Shown here: positions 10,707 to 18,942 of the stretch, piece by piece
Position numbering within the stretch: the stretch's first letter is position 1
How the letters are laid out: each line of letters begins with the position of its first letter
Assembly: GCF_013166595.1 (NCBI RefSeq)
Contig: NZ_JABKKG010000001.1
Coordinates: 248,001-312,000, forward strand
Direction of reading: 5' to 3'
Source of the DNA: Palleniella intestinalis
GTDB taxonomy: Bacteria; Bacteroidota; Bacteroidia; Bacteroidales; Bacteroidaceae
Length of the DNA stretch: 64,000 bases
The notes under the pieces: model-generated
What the model was told of the DNA's origin: nothing
The model's database searches: none
The model's input: only the letters and a program-made list of their open reading frames with translations
Position numbers and translations under genes: made by a program

Positions 10707-11978
10707 ATGGACATTAATTTTATTTTAGCGAGCATTAGTGTATTCCTGGTGGTCATCATCATGTTGGTCATCATCCTGCTCGTTGCAAAAAACTACTTGT
10801 CACCGAGTGGCAATGTCAAGATAACAATAAACGACAAAGTACTTGATGTGCCACAGGGAGAGTCTGTAATGGCAACCCTTAATGACAACGGCATCTACCT
10901 CCCTTCCGCTTGTGGCGGCAAAGCGTCCTGCGGACAGTGCAAAGTGCAGATCCTTGAAGGCGGAGGCGAAATCCTCGACTCCGAGAAGTCACACTTCACA
11001 CGCAAGGAAATCAAGGAGGGATGGCGACTCGGCTGCCAATGCAAGGTAAAGAGCGACATGAAGCTCCACGTCGACGAATCCGTCATGGGCGTGAAAGAAT
11101 GGGAATGCACCGTGATCGGCAACCGCAACGTCGCAACATTCATCAAGGAATACAAAGTGGCACTGCCACCGGGAGAGCACATGGACTTCGAACCGGGCTC
11201 CTACGCGCAGATACGCATCCCGGCATTCGAAATGGACTATGACAAGGACATCGACAAGAGTCTCATAGGCGACACCTACCTGCCGGCATGGGAGAAATTC
11301 GGACTCTTCAACCTCAAGTGCAGCAATCCCGCACCTACAATCCGCGCCTACTCCATGGCAAACTATCCGGATGAGGGCGACATCATCACCCTCAACGTGC
11401 GCATCGCCACCCCTCCGTTCAAGCCGAAAGAGCAGGGACCGGGCTTCATGGACGTCAATCCGGGCATAGCATCCTCATACATCTTCTCACTCAAGCCGGG
11501 CGACAAGGTCATCATGTCAGGACCTTACGGCGAGTTCCGCCCACAGTACGGCACAGGACGCGAGATGATATGGGTGGGCGGTGGCGCCGGTATGGCTCCG
11601 CTCCGCGCGCAAATCATGCACATGCTCAAGACACTCAACACACGCGACCGCGAGATGCACTACTTCTACGGAGCGCGCGCCCTGGAGGAAATACCGTTCC
11701 TCGACGACTTCCTGCAGCTGGAAAAGGACTACGACAACTTCCACTTCCACCTCGCACTCGACCGTCCTGACCCTAAGGCGGACGCGGCAGGCATAAAGTA
11801 CACTCCGGGATTCGTGGCACCTGTCATGGGCGACACCTATCTCAAGCAGCACGAAAACCCTGAGGACTGCGAGTACTACCTCTGCGGCCCGCCTATGATG
11901 GCAAAGACTGTCCTCGATCTTCTCCACTCCCTCGGCGTGGAAGACGAGATGATTCGATTCGACAACTTCGGAGGATAA
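10707..11978 (+). CDS. nqrF: Na+-translocating NADH:quinone reductase subunit F (NADH-binding flavoprotein)
   Basis: Electron entry subunit (423 aa): an N-terminal membrane helix (about residues 7-27), then a [2Fe-2S] ferredoxin domain with Cys69, Cys75, Cys78 and Cys110, then FAD-binding (RAYSMANYP) and NADH-binding (GGGAGMAPLRAQ, YYLCGPPMM) domains. It oxidises NADH and passes electrons through FAD and the iron-sulfur cluster to NqrB-E. Last gene of the operon, followed by a clear intrinsic terminator. By eye the gene is richer in GC and C-ending codons than its neighbours, consistent with high expression. Confidence 0.97.
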   Translation: MDINFILASISVFLVVIIMLVIILLVAKNYLSPSGNVKITINDKVLDVPQGESVMATLNDNGIYLPSACGGKASCGQCKVQILEGGGEILDSEKSHFTRKEIKEGWRLGCQCKVKSDMKLHVDESVMGVKEWECTVIGNRNVATFIKEYKVALPPGEHMDFEPGSYAQIRIPAFEMDYDKDIDKSLIGDTYLPAWEKFGLFNLKCSNPAPTIRAYSMANYPDEGDIITLNVRIATPPFKPKEQGPGFMDVNPGIASSYIFSLKPGDKVIMSGPYGEFRPQYGTGREMIWVGGGAGMAPLRAQIMHMLKTLNTRDREMHYFYGARALEEIPFLDDFLQLEKDYDNFHFHLALDRPDPKADAAGIKYTPGFVAPVMGDTYLKQHENPEDCEYYLCGPPMMAKTVLDLLHSLGVEDEMIRFDNFGG

Positions 11979-12004
11979 AACCTCGCTCTATAAGCAAAAA
12001 ACTC

Positions 12005-12044
12005 AATCCCGAAAGCAGCAAAACGTTGGCTTTCGGGATTTTTT
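12005..12044 (+). terminator. Intrinsic terminator of the nqr operon
   Basis: Perfect 12-bp stem AATCCCGAAAGC (12005-12016) and GCTTTCGGGATT (12029-12040), followed by TTTT. It lies 26 bases after the nqrF stop. The same two stem arms recur at 12519-12553. Confidence 0.9.
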
Positions 12045-12099
12045 GCAGGCAATCCGTCCGATTGTGCGTTGCAAGGACTGAAAATAATTTCATTTTTAT

Positions 12100-12130
12100 T
12101 TTGTAAATCTCCCACTTCTTTGTACCTTTG
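12100..12130 (+). promoter_or_regulatory. Bacteroidetes-type promoter for the antitoxin gene
   Basis: TTTG at 12100-12103, 19 bases, TACCTTTG at 12123-12130: a full match to the Bacteroidetes vegetative promoter, 20 bases before the ATG at 12151. Confidence 0.75.
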
Positions 12131-12150
12131 CGAACATAAATAATTTTGTT

Positions 12151-12393
12151 ATGGCTACAAACAATATGACATTACAGGAAGAACAGCTCGATTTGATAAA
12201 AAGCATACTGAATCTGACCGATATAGACATCGTGCGCAAGATGAAATCTTATCTTGTCAAAGTCAACACAACAGATACAGATGCACTTTACAGTCCTGAG
12301 AACATGAAAGTTCTTGAAGAAGCCCTTGACGAACTGAATGCAGGCAAGGGACACCGCTATGCCATCAATGATTTGCGGGCAAAATATCTTTGA
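12151..12393 (+). CDS. Small antitoxin-like protein
   Basis: 80-residue acidic protein with a predicted helical N-terminus and the tail ALDELNAGKGHRYAINDLRAKYL-type sequence (about residues 58-80) seen in many small antitoxins paired with RelE/YoeB-like toxins. It has its own promoter and is followed at once by a toxin-like frame (ATG at 12396, two bases after the stop). The antitoxin role is inferred from size, charge and this pairing, not from a diagnostic motif. Because the toxin is broken, it may be an orphan antitoxin. Confidence 0.55.
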   Translation: MATNNMTLQEEQLDLIKSILNLTDIDIVRKMKSYLVKVNTTDTDALYSPENMKVLEEALDELNAGKGHRYAINDLRAKYL

Positions 12394-12395
12394 CC

Positions 12396-12590
12396 ATGTA
12401 TTATGCTACCTTATCCGGCAGAGCCGAAGATGACCTCGATTTCTTCAAGAGGTCAGGAGCAAAGAAGACTCTCGTCAAGATATTTGACCTGATTGATGAG
12501 ATTGCAGACTATCAAACCAATCCCGAAAGCCGGTGCCGCCTGCTTTCGGGATTGATTTTGTCACAGAAAGCAGGCGTCACATCACTTTAA
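12396..12590 (+). pseudogene. Truncated YoeB/RelE-like toxin
   Basis: The N-terminal half reads like a YoeB/Txe ribosome-dependent endoribonuclease (LSGRAEDDLDFFKRSGAKK, then KIFDLIDEI). After TNP, where family members continue with the catalytic core, the reading changes to unrelated residues encoded by a hairpin (AATCCCGAAAGC ... GCTTTCGGGATT, 12519-12553). The catalytic Glu, Arg and His of the family are absent, so the 64-residue product should be inactive. I prefer ATG 12396; a TTG lies six bases upstream in the same frame. Confidence 0.6.
12519..12558 (+). terminator. Second copy of the nqr-type terminator hairpin
   Basis: AATCCCGAAAGC (12519-12530) and GCTTTCGGGATT (12542-12553) form the same 12-bp stem as the nqrF terminator but with a different loop, and are followed by GATTTTG. 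It lies inside the toxin-like frame and probably ends the antitoxin transcript. Confidence 0.65.
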
Positions 12591-12591
12591 C

Positions 12592-12622
12592 TTTGGAATG
12601 TCGCCGTAAGGCTGTAATTTTG
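12592..12622 (+). promoter_or_regulatory. Promoter of the barrel / LytS / LytTR operon
   Basis: TTTG at 12592-12595, 19 bases, TAATTTTG at 12615-12622. The predicted transcript start is only a few bases before the ATG at 12636, so the leader would be very short. Confidence 0.7.
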
Positions 12623-12635
12623 CGTCAAAAAGAAT

Positions 12636-14825
12636 ATGAAAAGACTCAAAAGAACAATGCTCTTACTGCCGGCTGCCGCATATGCAAGTTGCATGCTTGC
12701 AGGAACTTCGGCAGACTCCACCGCCTGCCAACCGAAGGACACTCTGCTGTCAGCAAGGATTAAAGAAGTCACGGTCACCGGCAAAAGGCGCGGAATGATT
12801 GTGAGGGAGGACAGGATTTCCTATCTGCCTTCCGCCATGGTCACGGGAAGCCAATCCAATGTGTATGAGTTCATCAGAAGCATACCGGGCATTACCGTCA
12901 GCTCCGGCGGCGGCATAACGTTTAACGGAGTGATGTCGGTTGCGGTGCACATCGACGGCAGGAAATCCATATTGAGCGGTGAAGCACTCCTGTCCTATCT
13001 GCGGTCTGTCCCGGCTTCTGACTTTGAGAAGATTGACGTGATGAACCATGGAGGCGCGCAATCCGAGGGCACTGAGCCGTCAATGATTATCAACCTTAGG
13101 AAAAAGCGGAACAAGAGTGACGGCTATTCGGTCGGCGCGAATGTGGACGGGCAAATCGGGAAAGCCCGTCAGGCGTATGAATCCGTGCATGCCGAGTATG
13201 TGCGGAAGGCGCACAGCATTGCCGTCAACCTCTCCAATCTTGTAGCGCACAACCCTTCCGAACTGTTCACAGACCGCCCGTATCTTGATTATTCCGAGAG
13301 ACTTACGCAGGAATATGAAAGGAAAAGAAAGGATGTCATGCATTATGTTGCCGCTTCATATGACTACAAGCCTAAGGCAAATTTGGCTATGGGAGCATCG
13401 ATGAACTATAATTATTTCAGCCGAACCGAACCGGCTGTGATGACCACTTCAATACCGTTCCAACAGGAATCGGTGGTAACCTCCAACACTGCACGCTTTG
13501 TCACTAACAATCTGTTCGGTGGAGCTTATCTGAAACAGGAACTTTCTGCCCCGGAGAGCCACCTTTTGCTTGCGTGCGATTTCTTCCGCCACACGAACTC
13601 CAAGAGGCAGTTCATGGAGGACAATGCAGGAAATACCGTCGACGGCGACATGTATGCCGGGACTTATGGCATCGTGATGACATTCGACTACAAGCGCAGA
13701 CTGTCACCGCATTGGGCTGTTTCTTCCGGTGTGCGTGTGTCAAAGGTGGGCATGGATAGCGAGGACGGATATTCGGAGAGCACAGAAAGCCGGCCTGATG
13801 CTGACGGAAAGACCGGCTCTCTTGGGTCGTCATTCGGCTACGATGAGAATGTCAACGCTGCTTACATCGAAGGCAAGGCAACATTCGGCAGACTGAAACT
13901 GAACATGGGAATGCGTGCAGAGCAGAGCAACCTCAGTTCAAAGTTTTCCGGCAATGAAAGTGCAGAGCATCGCGACTATTCGCGCCACTCGTTCCGCCTG
14001 TTCCCTTCATTGTCGGCTATGTTCTCAGCGGAAAGTGTCGGTTCGTGGATGTTGTCATACAGCAACAAGGTGGCGCGCCCACGCTTCAATGACCTTGACC
14101 CGTTCATTCACATCTTTGACGACATCACGCATGTCGGCGGAAACATCAATCTGCAGGAATCCGTTTCCCACGCGTTAGGCATCACATGGTCGGACGGCAA
14201 ATGCTTGCGTGTGAATGTATCAGGAGAAACCGTGCAAGGAGAGATTGTGAAATGCTACCGTGAGCTTACCGACAGGATTGCTTATGTCACTCCGGAGAAC
14301 ATGCCGCGGCATCTTCGCTTGGTGGCTTCTGTATCAGGATACAATGTAAAGATTAGTCCGTGGTGGCTTCTGTCGGCAACCGCCGGCATGGTCTATTCCT
14401 ATTACCGCTTCCCTGACGACATGAATCTGGAACCGAATGTGCTGTTCACCCCGTTGGCGGAGATGAAGAATGCTTTCACTCTACCATGGCAGATTTCTGC
14501 GGAGTTGAATGTCTCTTTCAAGGGACGCCTGGCTTATGGGCAGGCCCGGACATCATCTTATTGGAACACATCGCTGTATCTGAAGAAATCTTTTTACAAA
14601 GGCCGATTGTCAGTGTCCGTGTATGCGAAGGATTTGTTTGACTCCAACCATTTCAATTCAATCATATCACTCGCAGGAAGGCAGGCGATACTGTATGAAA
14701 AAGAATTTGAAAGCATGCGGAAAGTAGGCGTCTCACTCTCCTTCCATCTCAGTGGCGGTGTGCGGACTTCCAAAAAAGATGGCAGGAAATCTTGGATTAA
14801 TGAAATGGAACGTGTAACTTTGTAG
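12636..14825 (+). CDS. TonB-receptor-like outer membrane beta-barrel protein
   Basis: 729 aa. An N-terminal signal sequence (KRTMLLLPAAAYASCMLAGT) is followed by a short linker, a plug-like domain with the pattern IPGITVSSGG / GVMSVAVHIDGR / MIINLRKK (about residues 60-150), and a long barrel region rich in alternating aromatic strands (for example YNYFSRTEPAV, SVYAKDLFDSNHF). This matches the Bacteroidetes 'outer membrane protein beta-barrel' group of TonB-dependent-receptor relatives. The carboxypeptidase-like N-terminal domain usual in such proteins is absent. The substrate is unknown. It is co-oriented with, and 12 bases before, a LytS-type kinase and LytTR regulator, suggesting a surface module controlled by, or signalling to, that pair. 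Confidence 0.8.
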   Translation: MKRLKRTMLLLPAAAYASCMLAGTSADSTACQPKDTLLSARIKEVTVTGKRRGMIVREDRISYLPSAMVTGSQSNVYEFIRSIPGITVSSGGGITFNGVMSVAVHIDGRKSILSGEALLSYLRSVPASDFEKIDVMNHGGAQSEGTEPSMIINLRKKRNKSDGYSVGANVDGQIGKARQAYESVHAEYVRKAHSIAVNLSNLVAHNPSELFTDRPYLDYSERLTQEYERKRKDVMHYVAASYDYKPKANLAMGASMNYNYFSRTEPAVMTTSIPFQQESVVTSNTARFVTNNLFGGAYLKQELSAPESHLLLACDFFRHTNSKRQFMEDNAGNTVDGDMYAGTYGIVMTFDYKRRLSPHWAVSSGVRVSKVGMDSEDGYSESTESRPDADGKTGSLGSSFGYDENVNAAYIEGKATFGRLKLNMGMRAEQSNLSSKFSGNESAEHRDYSRHSFRLFPSLSAMFSAESVGSWMLSYSNKVARPRFNDLDPFIHIFDDITHVGGNINLQESVSHALGITWSDGKCLRVNVSGETVQGEIVKCYRELTDRIAYVTPENMPRHLRLVASVSGYNVKISPWWLLSATAGMVYSYYRFPDDMNLEPNVLFTPLAEMKNAFTLPWQISAELNVSFKGRLAYGQARTSSYWNTSLYLKKSFYKGRLSVSVYAKDLFDSNHFNSIISLAGRQAILYEKEFESMRKVGVSLSFHLSGGVRTSKKDGRKSWINEMERVTL

Positions 14826-14837
14826 TCAAAAACATAT

Positions 14838-15842
14838 ATGGCAGCCATGAACTTCATCCCTATAATCTACGCATTCATACTGTTTTTGCTCATCCGCCTG
14901 GTCAACGACATCCCCAACGGTGAGAATTATCTTGCCCACTCATGGCAGTTTATTGCCATAGAGTTGTGTGGCGTCCTTGCAAGCTGTTTCCTGAATTGCT
15001 TCCTGGCAAAGAAATGGAGCATAGTCTGTGTAAAGCGTAGTATGAATGCGACCATGGAATTTGCTCCGGTCATTTTCCTGCCGATAGCCCAGGCTCTTAT
15101 GGTCATGAGCCTGTCGCATGATGTACGGTTGCAGACGGAAATACCATCGCTGATAATCCCTGTCGTCATTTCCGCAATGATGTCATTATGGATATATCTG
15201 TCATTGAAATATCAGTATATGAACGAATTGTACGCCAAAGCGAAGATTGATGAACAGATTGCCCGCAACATAACAACGGAAGTTGAATTGCGGCTGTTGC
15301 GCTCGCAGGTCAATCCGCACTTTCTCTTCAATATGCTGAACACGCTATACTTCACGATAGAGGAAAGCAACGAGCAGGCTCGTGACCTTGTGGAGCATTT
15401 GTCAAACATTCTTCGGGCTTCGCTTTACGAGAACGATAGTGAAGTGTCTGTCGGCAGGGAGATAGAGACATTGGAGAGTTTCATCAAGCTTTATGTGTTA
15501 AGGTTTGGAGATTTGGTCAATGTTTCCGTTGACATGGACAGGCGGTTCGGGTATGACAAGATACATCCTTTCCTTCTCCTGCCTCTTGTCGAGAATGCTT
15601 TCAAGCACATTGGCGGCAATATCCCGAAAGTGGAGATTAATCTTAGGCGTGAACCTTCCGTTATAGAGTTCTGCATCGAAAACACAATCTCAGAACCTGC
15701 CGTGGAAACCGTTGGCGCATCCGGACTCGGACTGGCAAACCTGAAGCGAAGGCTTGAACTGCTATATCCCGGTTCTTATGAGTTTTATACAAACACAACA
15801 AACGAAAGTTACAAAGCTTACCTGAAAATATTCCTGAAATGA
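14838..15842 (+). CDS. LytS/YehU-type sensor histidine kinase
   Basis: 334 aa. Four hydrophobic segments (about residues 4-120), then a His-kinase domain of the LytS family: LRSQVNPHFLFNMLNTLYF contains the phospho-acceptor His, followed by LPLVENAFKHI and GLGLANLKRRL (ATP-binding N and G boxes). It signals to the regulator encoded next: its TGA stop lies within the ATGA of that gene. ATG 14838 or ATG 14847 could be the start. The ligand is unknown. Confidence 0.9.
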   Translation: MAAMNFIPIIYAFILFLLIRLVNDIPNGENYLAHSWQFIAIELCGVLASCFLNCFLAKKWSIVCVKRSMNATMEFAPVIFLPIAQALMVMSLSHDVRLQTEIPSLIIPVVISAMMSLWIYLSLKYQYMNELYAKAKIDEQIARNITTEVELRLLRSQVNPHFLFNMLNTLYFTIEESNEQARDLVEHLSNILRASLYENDSEVSVGREIETLESFIKLYVLRFGDLVNVSVDMDRRFGYDKIHPFLLLPLVENAFKHIGGNIPKVEINLRREPSVIEFCIENTISEPAVETVGASGLGLANLKRRLELLYPGSYEFYTNTTNESYKAYLKIFLK

Positions 15843-16549
15843 CAAACAAGACTGTTACCTGTGTGATTGTTGATGACGAGTACACGGCACGTTACGGAGT
15901 AAGAAGTTATATCCATCGTATTGATTTCCTGTGCTGCAAAGGAGAATTCCATGATGTCGCATCACTTGCCGGATACTTGTCCGCCAACGATGCGCCTGAC
16001 ATAATCTTCATGGACATCCAAATGCCGGGCATGACAGGGTTGGACTTTATCGCTTCGCAGACAATAAGGTCGGCTGTCATAATCATCACAGCTCACGAAA
16101 AGTATGCATTAAAAGGATTTGAACTGAATGTCTGTGATTATCTGCTGAAGCCTGTGCCGTTTGCGCGGTTTTGCCAAGCCATCGACAAGGCAGTGCAATA
16201 CATTGAATATCAGAAAGGACAGAATCTTGACAATTACATGTTTGTACGTGCTGACAGGATGCTGCATCGGTTGGATGTGAAAGACATTGCCTACATCGAA
16301 TCCATGGGAAATTATGTCAGGATAACCTCTTCCCAAGAACGCATTGTCGCACGAATGACTTTCAAGGAGTTGAAATCTTCGTTGCCCACCAACGGCTTCA
16401 TGCAAGTGCATAAGTCTTACATTGTCAATCTTTCGCATGTGAAATCCGTAGGCAACGGCACTGTTGTTCTGGACATGCAAATAGAAATTCCTTTATCCAA
16501 AACGTTCAGGCAGAACATTATTGACTTCTTTACGAACAGAAATGCCTAA
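15839..16549 (+). CDS. LytTR-family response regulator
   Basis: 236 aa. Receiver domain (VIVDDE; phospho-acceptor Asp in IIFMDIQMPG; Lys in DYLLKPV) and C-terminal LytTR DNA-binding domain (IAYIESMGNYVRI, FMQVHKSYIVNL, IPLSKTFRQNI). Partner of the kinase at 14838, with which it overlaps by four bases. The target promoter is not known; the barrel gene of the same cluster is the obvious candidate. Confidence 0.92.
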   Translation: MTNKTVTCVIVDDEYTARYGVRSYIHRIDFLCCKGEFHDVASLAGYLSANDAPDIIFMDIQMPGMTGLDFIASQTIRSAVIIITAHEKYALKGFELNVCDYLLKPVPFARFCQAIDKAVQYIEYQKGQNLDNYMFVRADRMLHRLDVKDIAYIESMGNYVRITSSQERIVARMTFKELKSSLPTNGFMQVHKSYIVNLSHVKSVGNGTVVLDMQIEIPLSKTFRQNIIDFFTNRNA

Positions 16550-16639
16550 AATAAATGCAAAAAAAGGAAAAGTAGACAATCATCTACTAAAATAAATTAA
16601 CATCCTGTTACAAATAAATGTGGTCTTTGATTTTTTTCC

Positions 16640-16647
16640 TACCTTTG
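16640..16647 (+). promoter_or_regulatory. Probable promoter -7 element TACCTTTG
   Basis: Matches TAnnTTTG and lies 31 bases before the Nudix hydrolase ATG. The -33 region has no clear TTTG at the usual spacing. Confidence 0.55.
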
Positions 16648-16678
16648 TATCAGATAACAAATAATCATCATTTTATAT

Positions 16679-17236
16679 ATGGAACAGGCTGAAAAAGAGA
16701 ACAGGAAATGGGAAGTGCTGAAAAGCGAGTATCTGATACGCAGACCATGGCTTACGGCACGTCGTGACCATGTCCGGCTGCCTAATGGCAATGAAATTCC
16801 AGAATATTATGTGCTGGAATATCCGAATTGGGTGAACATCATTGCCATTACCAAGGAAGGGCAGTTTGTGATGATTCGTCAGTACAGGCACGGCATCGGA
16901 GAGACAAGTTTCGAACTATGTGCCGGTGTATGTGACGACGGAGAAGAGCCTCTCACCGCAGCCAAGCGTGAACTGTACGAGGAGACAGGCTACGGCAATG
17001 GAAAATGGGAGCTGTGGATGACGGTCTCCCCTAACCCAAGTTCGATGACAAACTTGAGTTACAGCTACATAGCCACGGATGTTGAAAAGATTTCAACACA
17101 ACATCTTGAGCCAACCGAAGACATCTCCGTACATCTCATGAGCAAGGAAGAAGTCAAGGACTTATTGATAAGTGGCAGCATCAGGCAGTCGCTTATGGCA
17201 GCACCTCTGTGGAAATTCTTCGCTCTTTCAAAATAA
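16679..17236 (+). CDS. Nudix hydrolase, ADP-ribose pyrophosphatase type
   Basis: 185 aa. A complete Nudix box is present (from GVCDDGEEPLTAAKREL through YEETGYG, about residues 82-104, with the REL-EE-G core). The preceding segment FVMIRQYRHGIGETSFEL resembles NudF/YffH-type nucleoside-diphosphate-sugar hydrolases, which cleave ADP-ribose or related sugars to AMP and sugar phosphate. First gene of a short plus-strand run with the CDF exporter (28 bases on) and the flavoprotein. The exact substrate cannot be read from sequence. Confidence 0.85.
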   Translation: MEQAEKENRKWEVLKSEYLIRRPWLTARRDHVRLPNGNEIPEYYVLEYPNWVNIIAITKEGQFVMIRQYRHGIGETSFELCAGVCDDGEEPLTAAKRELYEETGYGNGKWELWMTVSPNPSSMTNLSYSYIATDVEKISTQHLEPTEDISVHLMSKEEVKDLLISGSIRQSLMAAPLWKFFALSK

Positions 17237-17263
17237 GTCTGCCCCCAAAAAAACGAAACAAGA

Positions 17264-18163
17264 ATGACTCGCGACCAACGCATATACAGAGTGACACTCA
17301 TGGGAAGTGTCGTGAACTTCATACTGCTGATTATCAAGTTCGCAGCAGGGATTCTCGGACACTCCGCTGCCATGATTGCCGATGCAATACACTCTCTCAG
17401 TGATTTCCTTACCGATATTGTTGTCATTATCTTCGTCCGCATAAGCAGCAAACCGGCAGACGAGAATCATGACTACGGGCATGGCAAGTATGAGACCATT
17501 GCAACATCCGTCATTGGCATGGTGCTCCTTATTGTTGCCATAACAATCGGCTGGAACGGCATTGAGAAAATTGTAATGTTCGCCCAAGGAGATGAAATTC
17601 AGTCTCCTGAGCTCATTGCATTGGTGGCTGCAATAGCAAGTATTTCACTGAAAGAATGGATTTTCCGAATGACCAGAAAGGTTGCCATAGAGATCGATTC
17701 ACAAGCCTTGGAGGCTAACGCATGGCATCATCGAAGCGACGCCTTGTCTTCGATAGGAACAGCAATAGGAATCGGAGGGGCAGTGCTTTTAGGGAACGGA
17801 TGGGCTATACTTGACCCTATTGCTGCTGTCATTGTCAGCATACTGATTATAGGTACAGCCCTCAGACTCTTACGGCAGGCGTCAGGTGAACTATTGGAGG
17901 AGAGCCTGCCAAAAGAGACAGTGGACAGAATCATGTCAATAGTCTATCAAGATACGCTTGTAAGTGACATTCATAACCTGCATACACGCCGCATTGGCAG
18001 TCGTATTGCGATAGAGATGCATCTGCGTCTTCCCGGAAGCATAACAATAGAGGAAGCACACATACATGCGTCTGCTATAGAAAGAAAGCTACGTGAGGAA
18101 TTCGGACAATCCACACATATCATGCTACACATAGAGCCTGTAAAGAAAAACAGAACAATTTAA
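17264..18163 (+). CDS. Cation diffusion facilitator exporter (probably Zn2+)
   Basis: 299 aa. Six membrane helices followed by a cytoplasmic C-terminal domain. The two metal-site motifs are HSLSD (helix 2, about residue 43) and HHRSD (helix 5, about residue 155); this HxxxD/HxxxD arrangement is associated with zinc rather than iron or manganese in the CDF family. The motif DYGHGKYE is typical of FieF-like members. It exports divalent metal from the cytoplasm in exchange for protons. The metal preference is an inference. Confidence 0.88.
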   Translation: MTRDQRIYRVTLMGSVVNFILLIIKFAAGILGHSAAMIADAIHSLSDFLTDIVVIIFVRISSKPADENHDYGHGKYETIATSVIGMVLLIVAITIGWNGIEKIVMFAQGDEIQSPELIALVAAIASISLKEWIFRMTRKVAIEIDSQALEANAWHHRSDALSSIGTAIGIGGAVLLGNGWAILDPIAAVIVSILIIGTALRLLRQASGELLEESLPKETVDRIMSIVYQDTLVSDIHNLHTRRIGSRIAIEMHLRLPGSITIEEAHIHASAIERKLREEFGQSTHIMLHIEPVKKNRTI

Positions 18164-18173
18164 TATCTACAAT

Positions 18174-18794
18174 ATGAAAGTACTACTTATCAATGGAAGT
18201 CCTAAGAAAGAGGGCAACACATATTTTGCCTTACACGAAGTGGAAAAAACGCTTAATGCAGAGGGGATAGAAACGGAAATAATACATATCGGGCATAAAA
18301 ACGTGCGTGGATGCATCAGTTGCTATAAGTGTGGGGAACTGAAAAAATGTGTATTTGACGATTGTGTCAATGAGGTTGCTGAGAAGTTCCGTGATGCAGA
18401 CGGGCTTGTCATTGGCTCTCCGGTCTATTATGCTTCCCCTGCCGGCACTCTGATTTCATTCCTTGACAGGCTGTTCCTGTCTGCAAAGTTTGATAAGACG
18501 ATGAAGGTCGGAGCAACTGTCACTGTGGCACGCCGTGGAGGAATGTCATCGACATTCGATGTACTGAACAAATATTTCACAATCTGCGGAATGCCAGTCG
18601 CAAGTTCACAGTATTGGAACATGGTCTACGGACGCACACCCGGTGAAGCATTGCAGGATGCTGAAGGACTCCAGACCATGCGCCGACTTGGAAAGAATAT
18701 GGCTTTCCTCGTCAAAAGTATTGGGCTTGGGAAAGAAAAATTCGGCATTCCAACACTTGACGAAGCGCCACAACAGACAAACTTCATAAAGTAG
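18174..18794 (+). CDS. Iron-sulfur flavoprotein / NADPH-dependent FMN reductase family protein
   Basis: 206 aa flavodoxin-fold protein: FMN phosphate loop INGSPKKEGNT (about residues 6-16), then a compact cysteine cluster CISCYKCGELKKC (CX2CX2CX5C) as in iron-sulfur flavoproteins, then SPVYYASPAG. It probably carries FMN and a [4Fe-4S] cluster and acts in electron transfer or detoxification. It starts 10 bases after the CDF gene and appears to end this operon. Confidence 0.82.
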   Translation: MKVLLINGSPKKEGNTYFALHEVEKTLNAEGIETEIIHIGHKNVRGCISCYKCGELKKCVFDDCVNEVAEKFRDADGLVIGSPVYYASPAGTLISFLDRLFLSAKFDKTMKVGATVTVARRGGMSSTFDVLNKYFTICGMPVASSQYWNMVYGRTPGEALQDAEGLQTMRRLGKNMAFLVKSIGLGKEKFGIPTLDEAPQQTNFIK

Positions 18795-18898
18795 CTATCA
18801 GGCATGGGCATTGGCGGAAATTCTCTGATAACACCTTGTTTTGGACTGTATTAGGCATAAATAGCAATTTTCGGGTTGCCAAATAAAAAATGTTGTTG

Positions 18899-18906
18899 TA
18901 CCTTTG
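18899..18906 (+). promoter_or_regulatory. Promoter -7 element TACCTTTG of the alkylation-repair operon
   Basis: TACCTTTG lies 37 bases before the ATG at 18943; a GTTG at 18875-18878 is a weak -33. Transcription would begin after 18906, which excludes an upstream start at 18904 for the next gene. Confidence 0.6.
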
Positions 18907-18942
18907 CACCGTAATACAAATGAATATCTATTTTTGCAAGGT

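Noticed and set aside
11021..11927. Several open frames inside nqrF in other phases and on the minus strand
   Set aside because: They arise from the GC-rich, codon-biased sequence of nqrF and have no domain or start context.
18904..18942. Upstream start for the AlkA-like gene
   Set aside because: The -7 element at 18899-18906 overlaps it, so the transcript would begin after this start.
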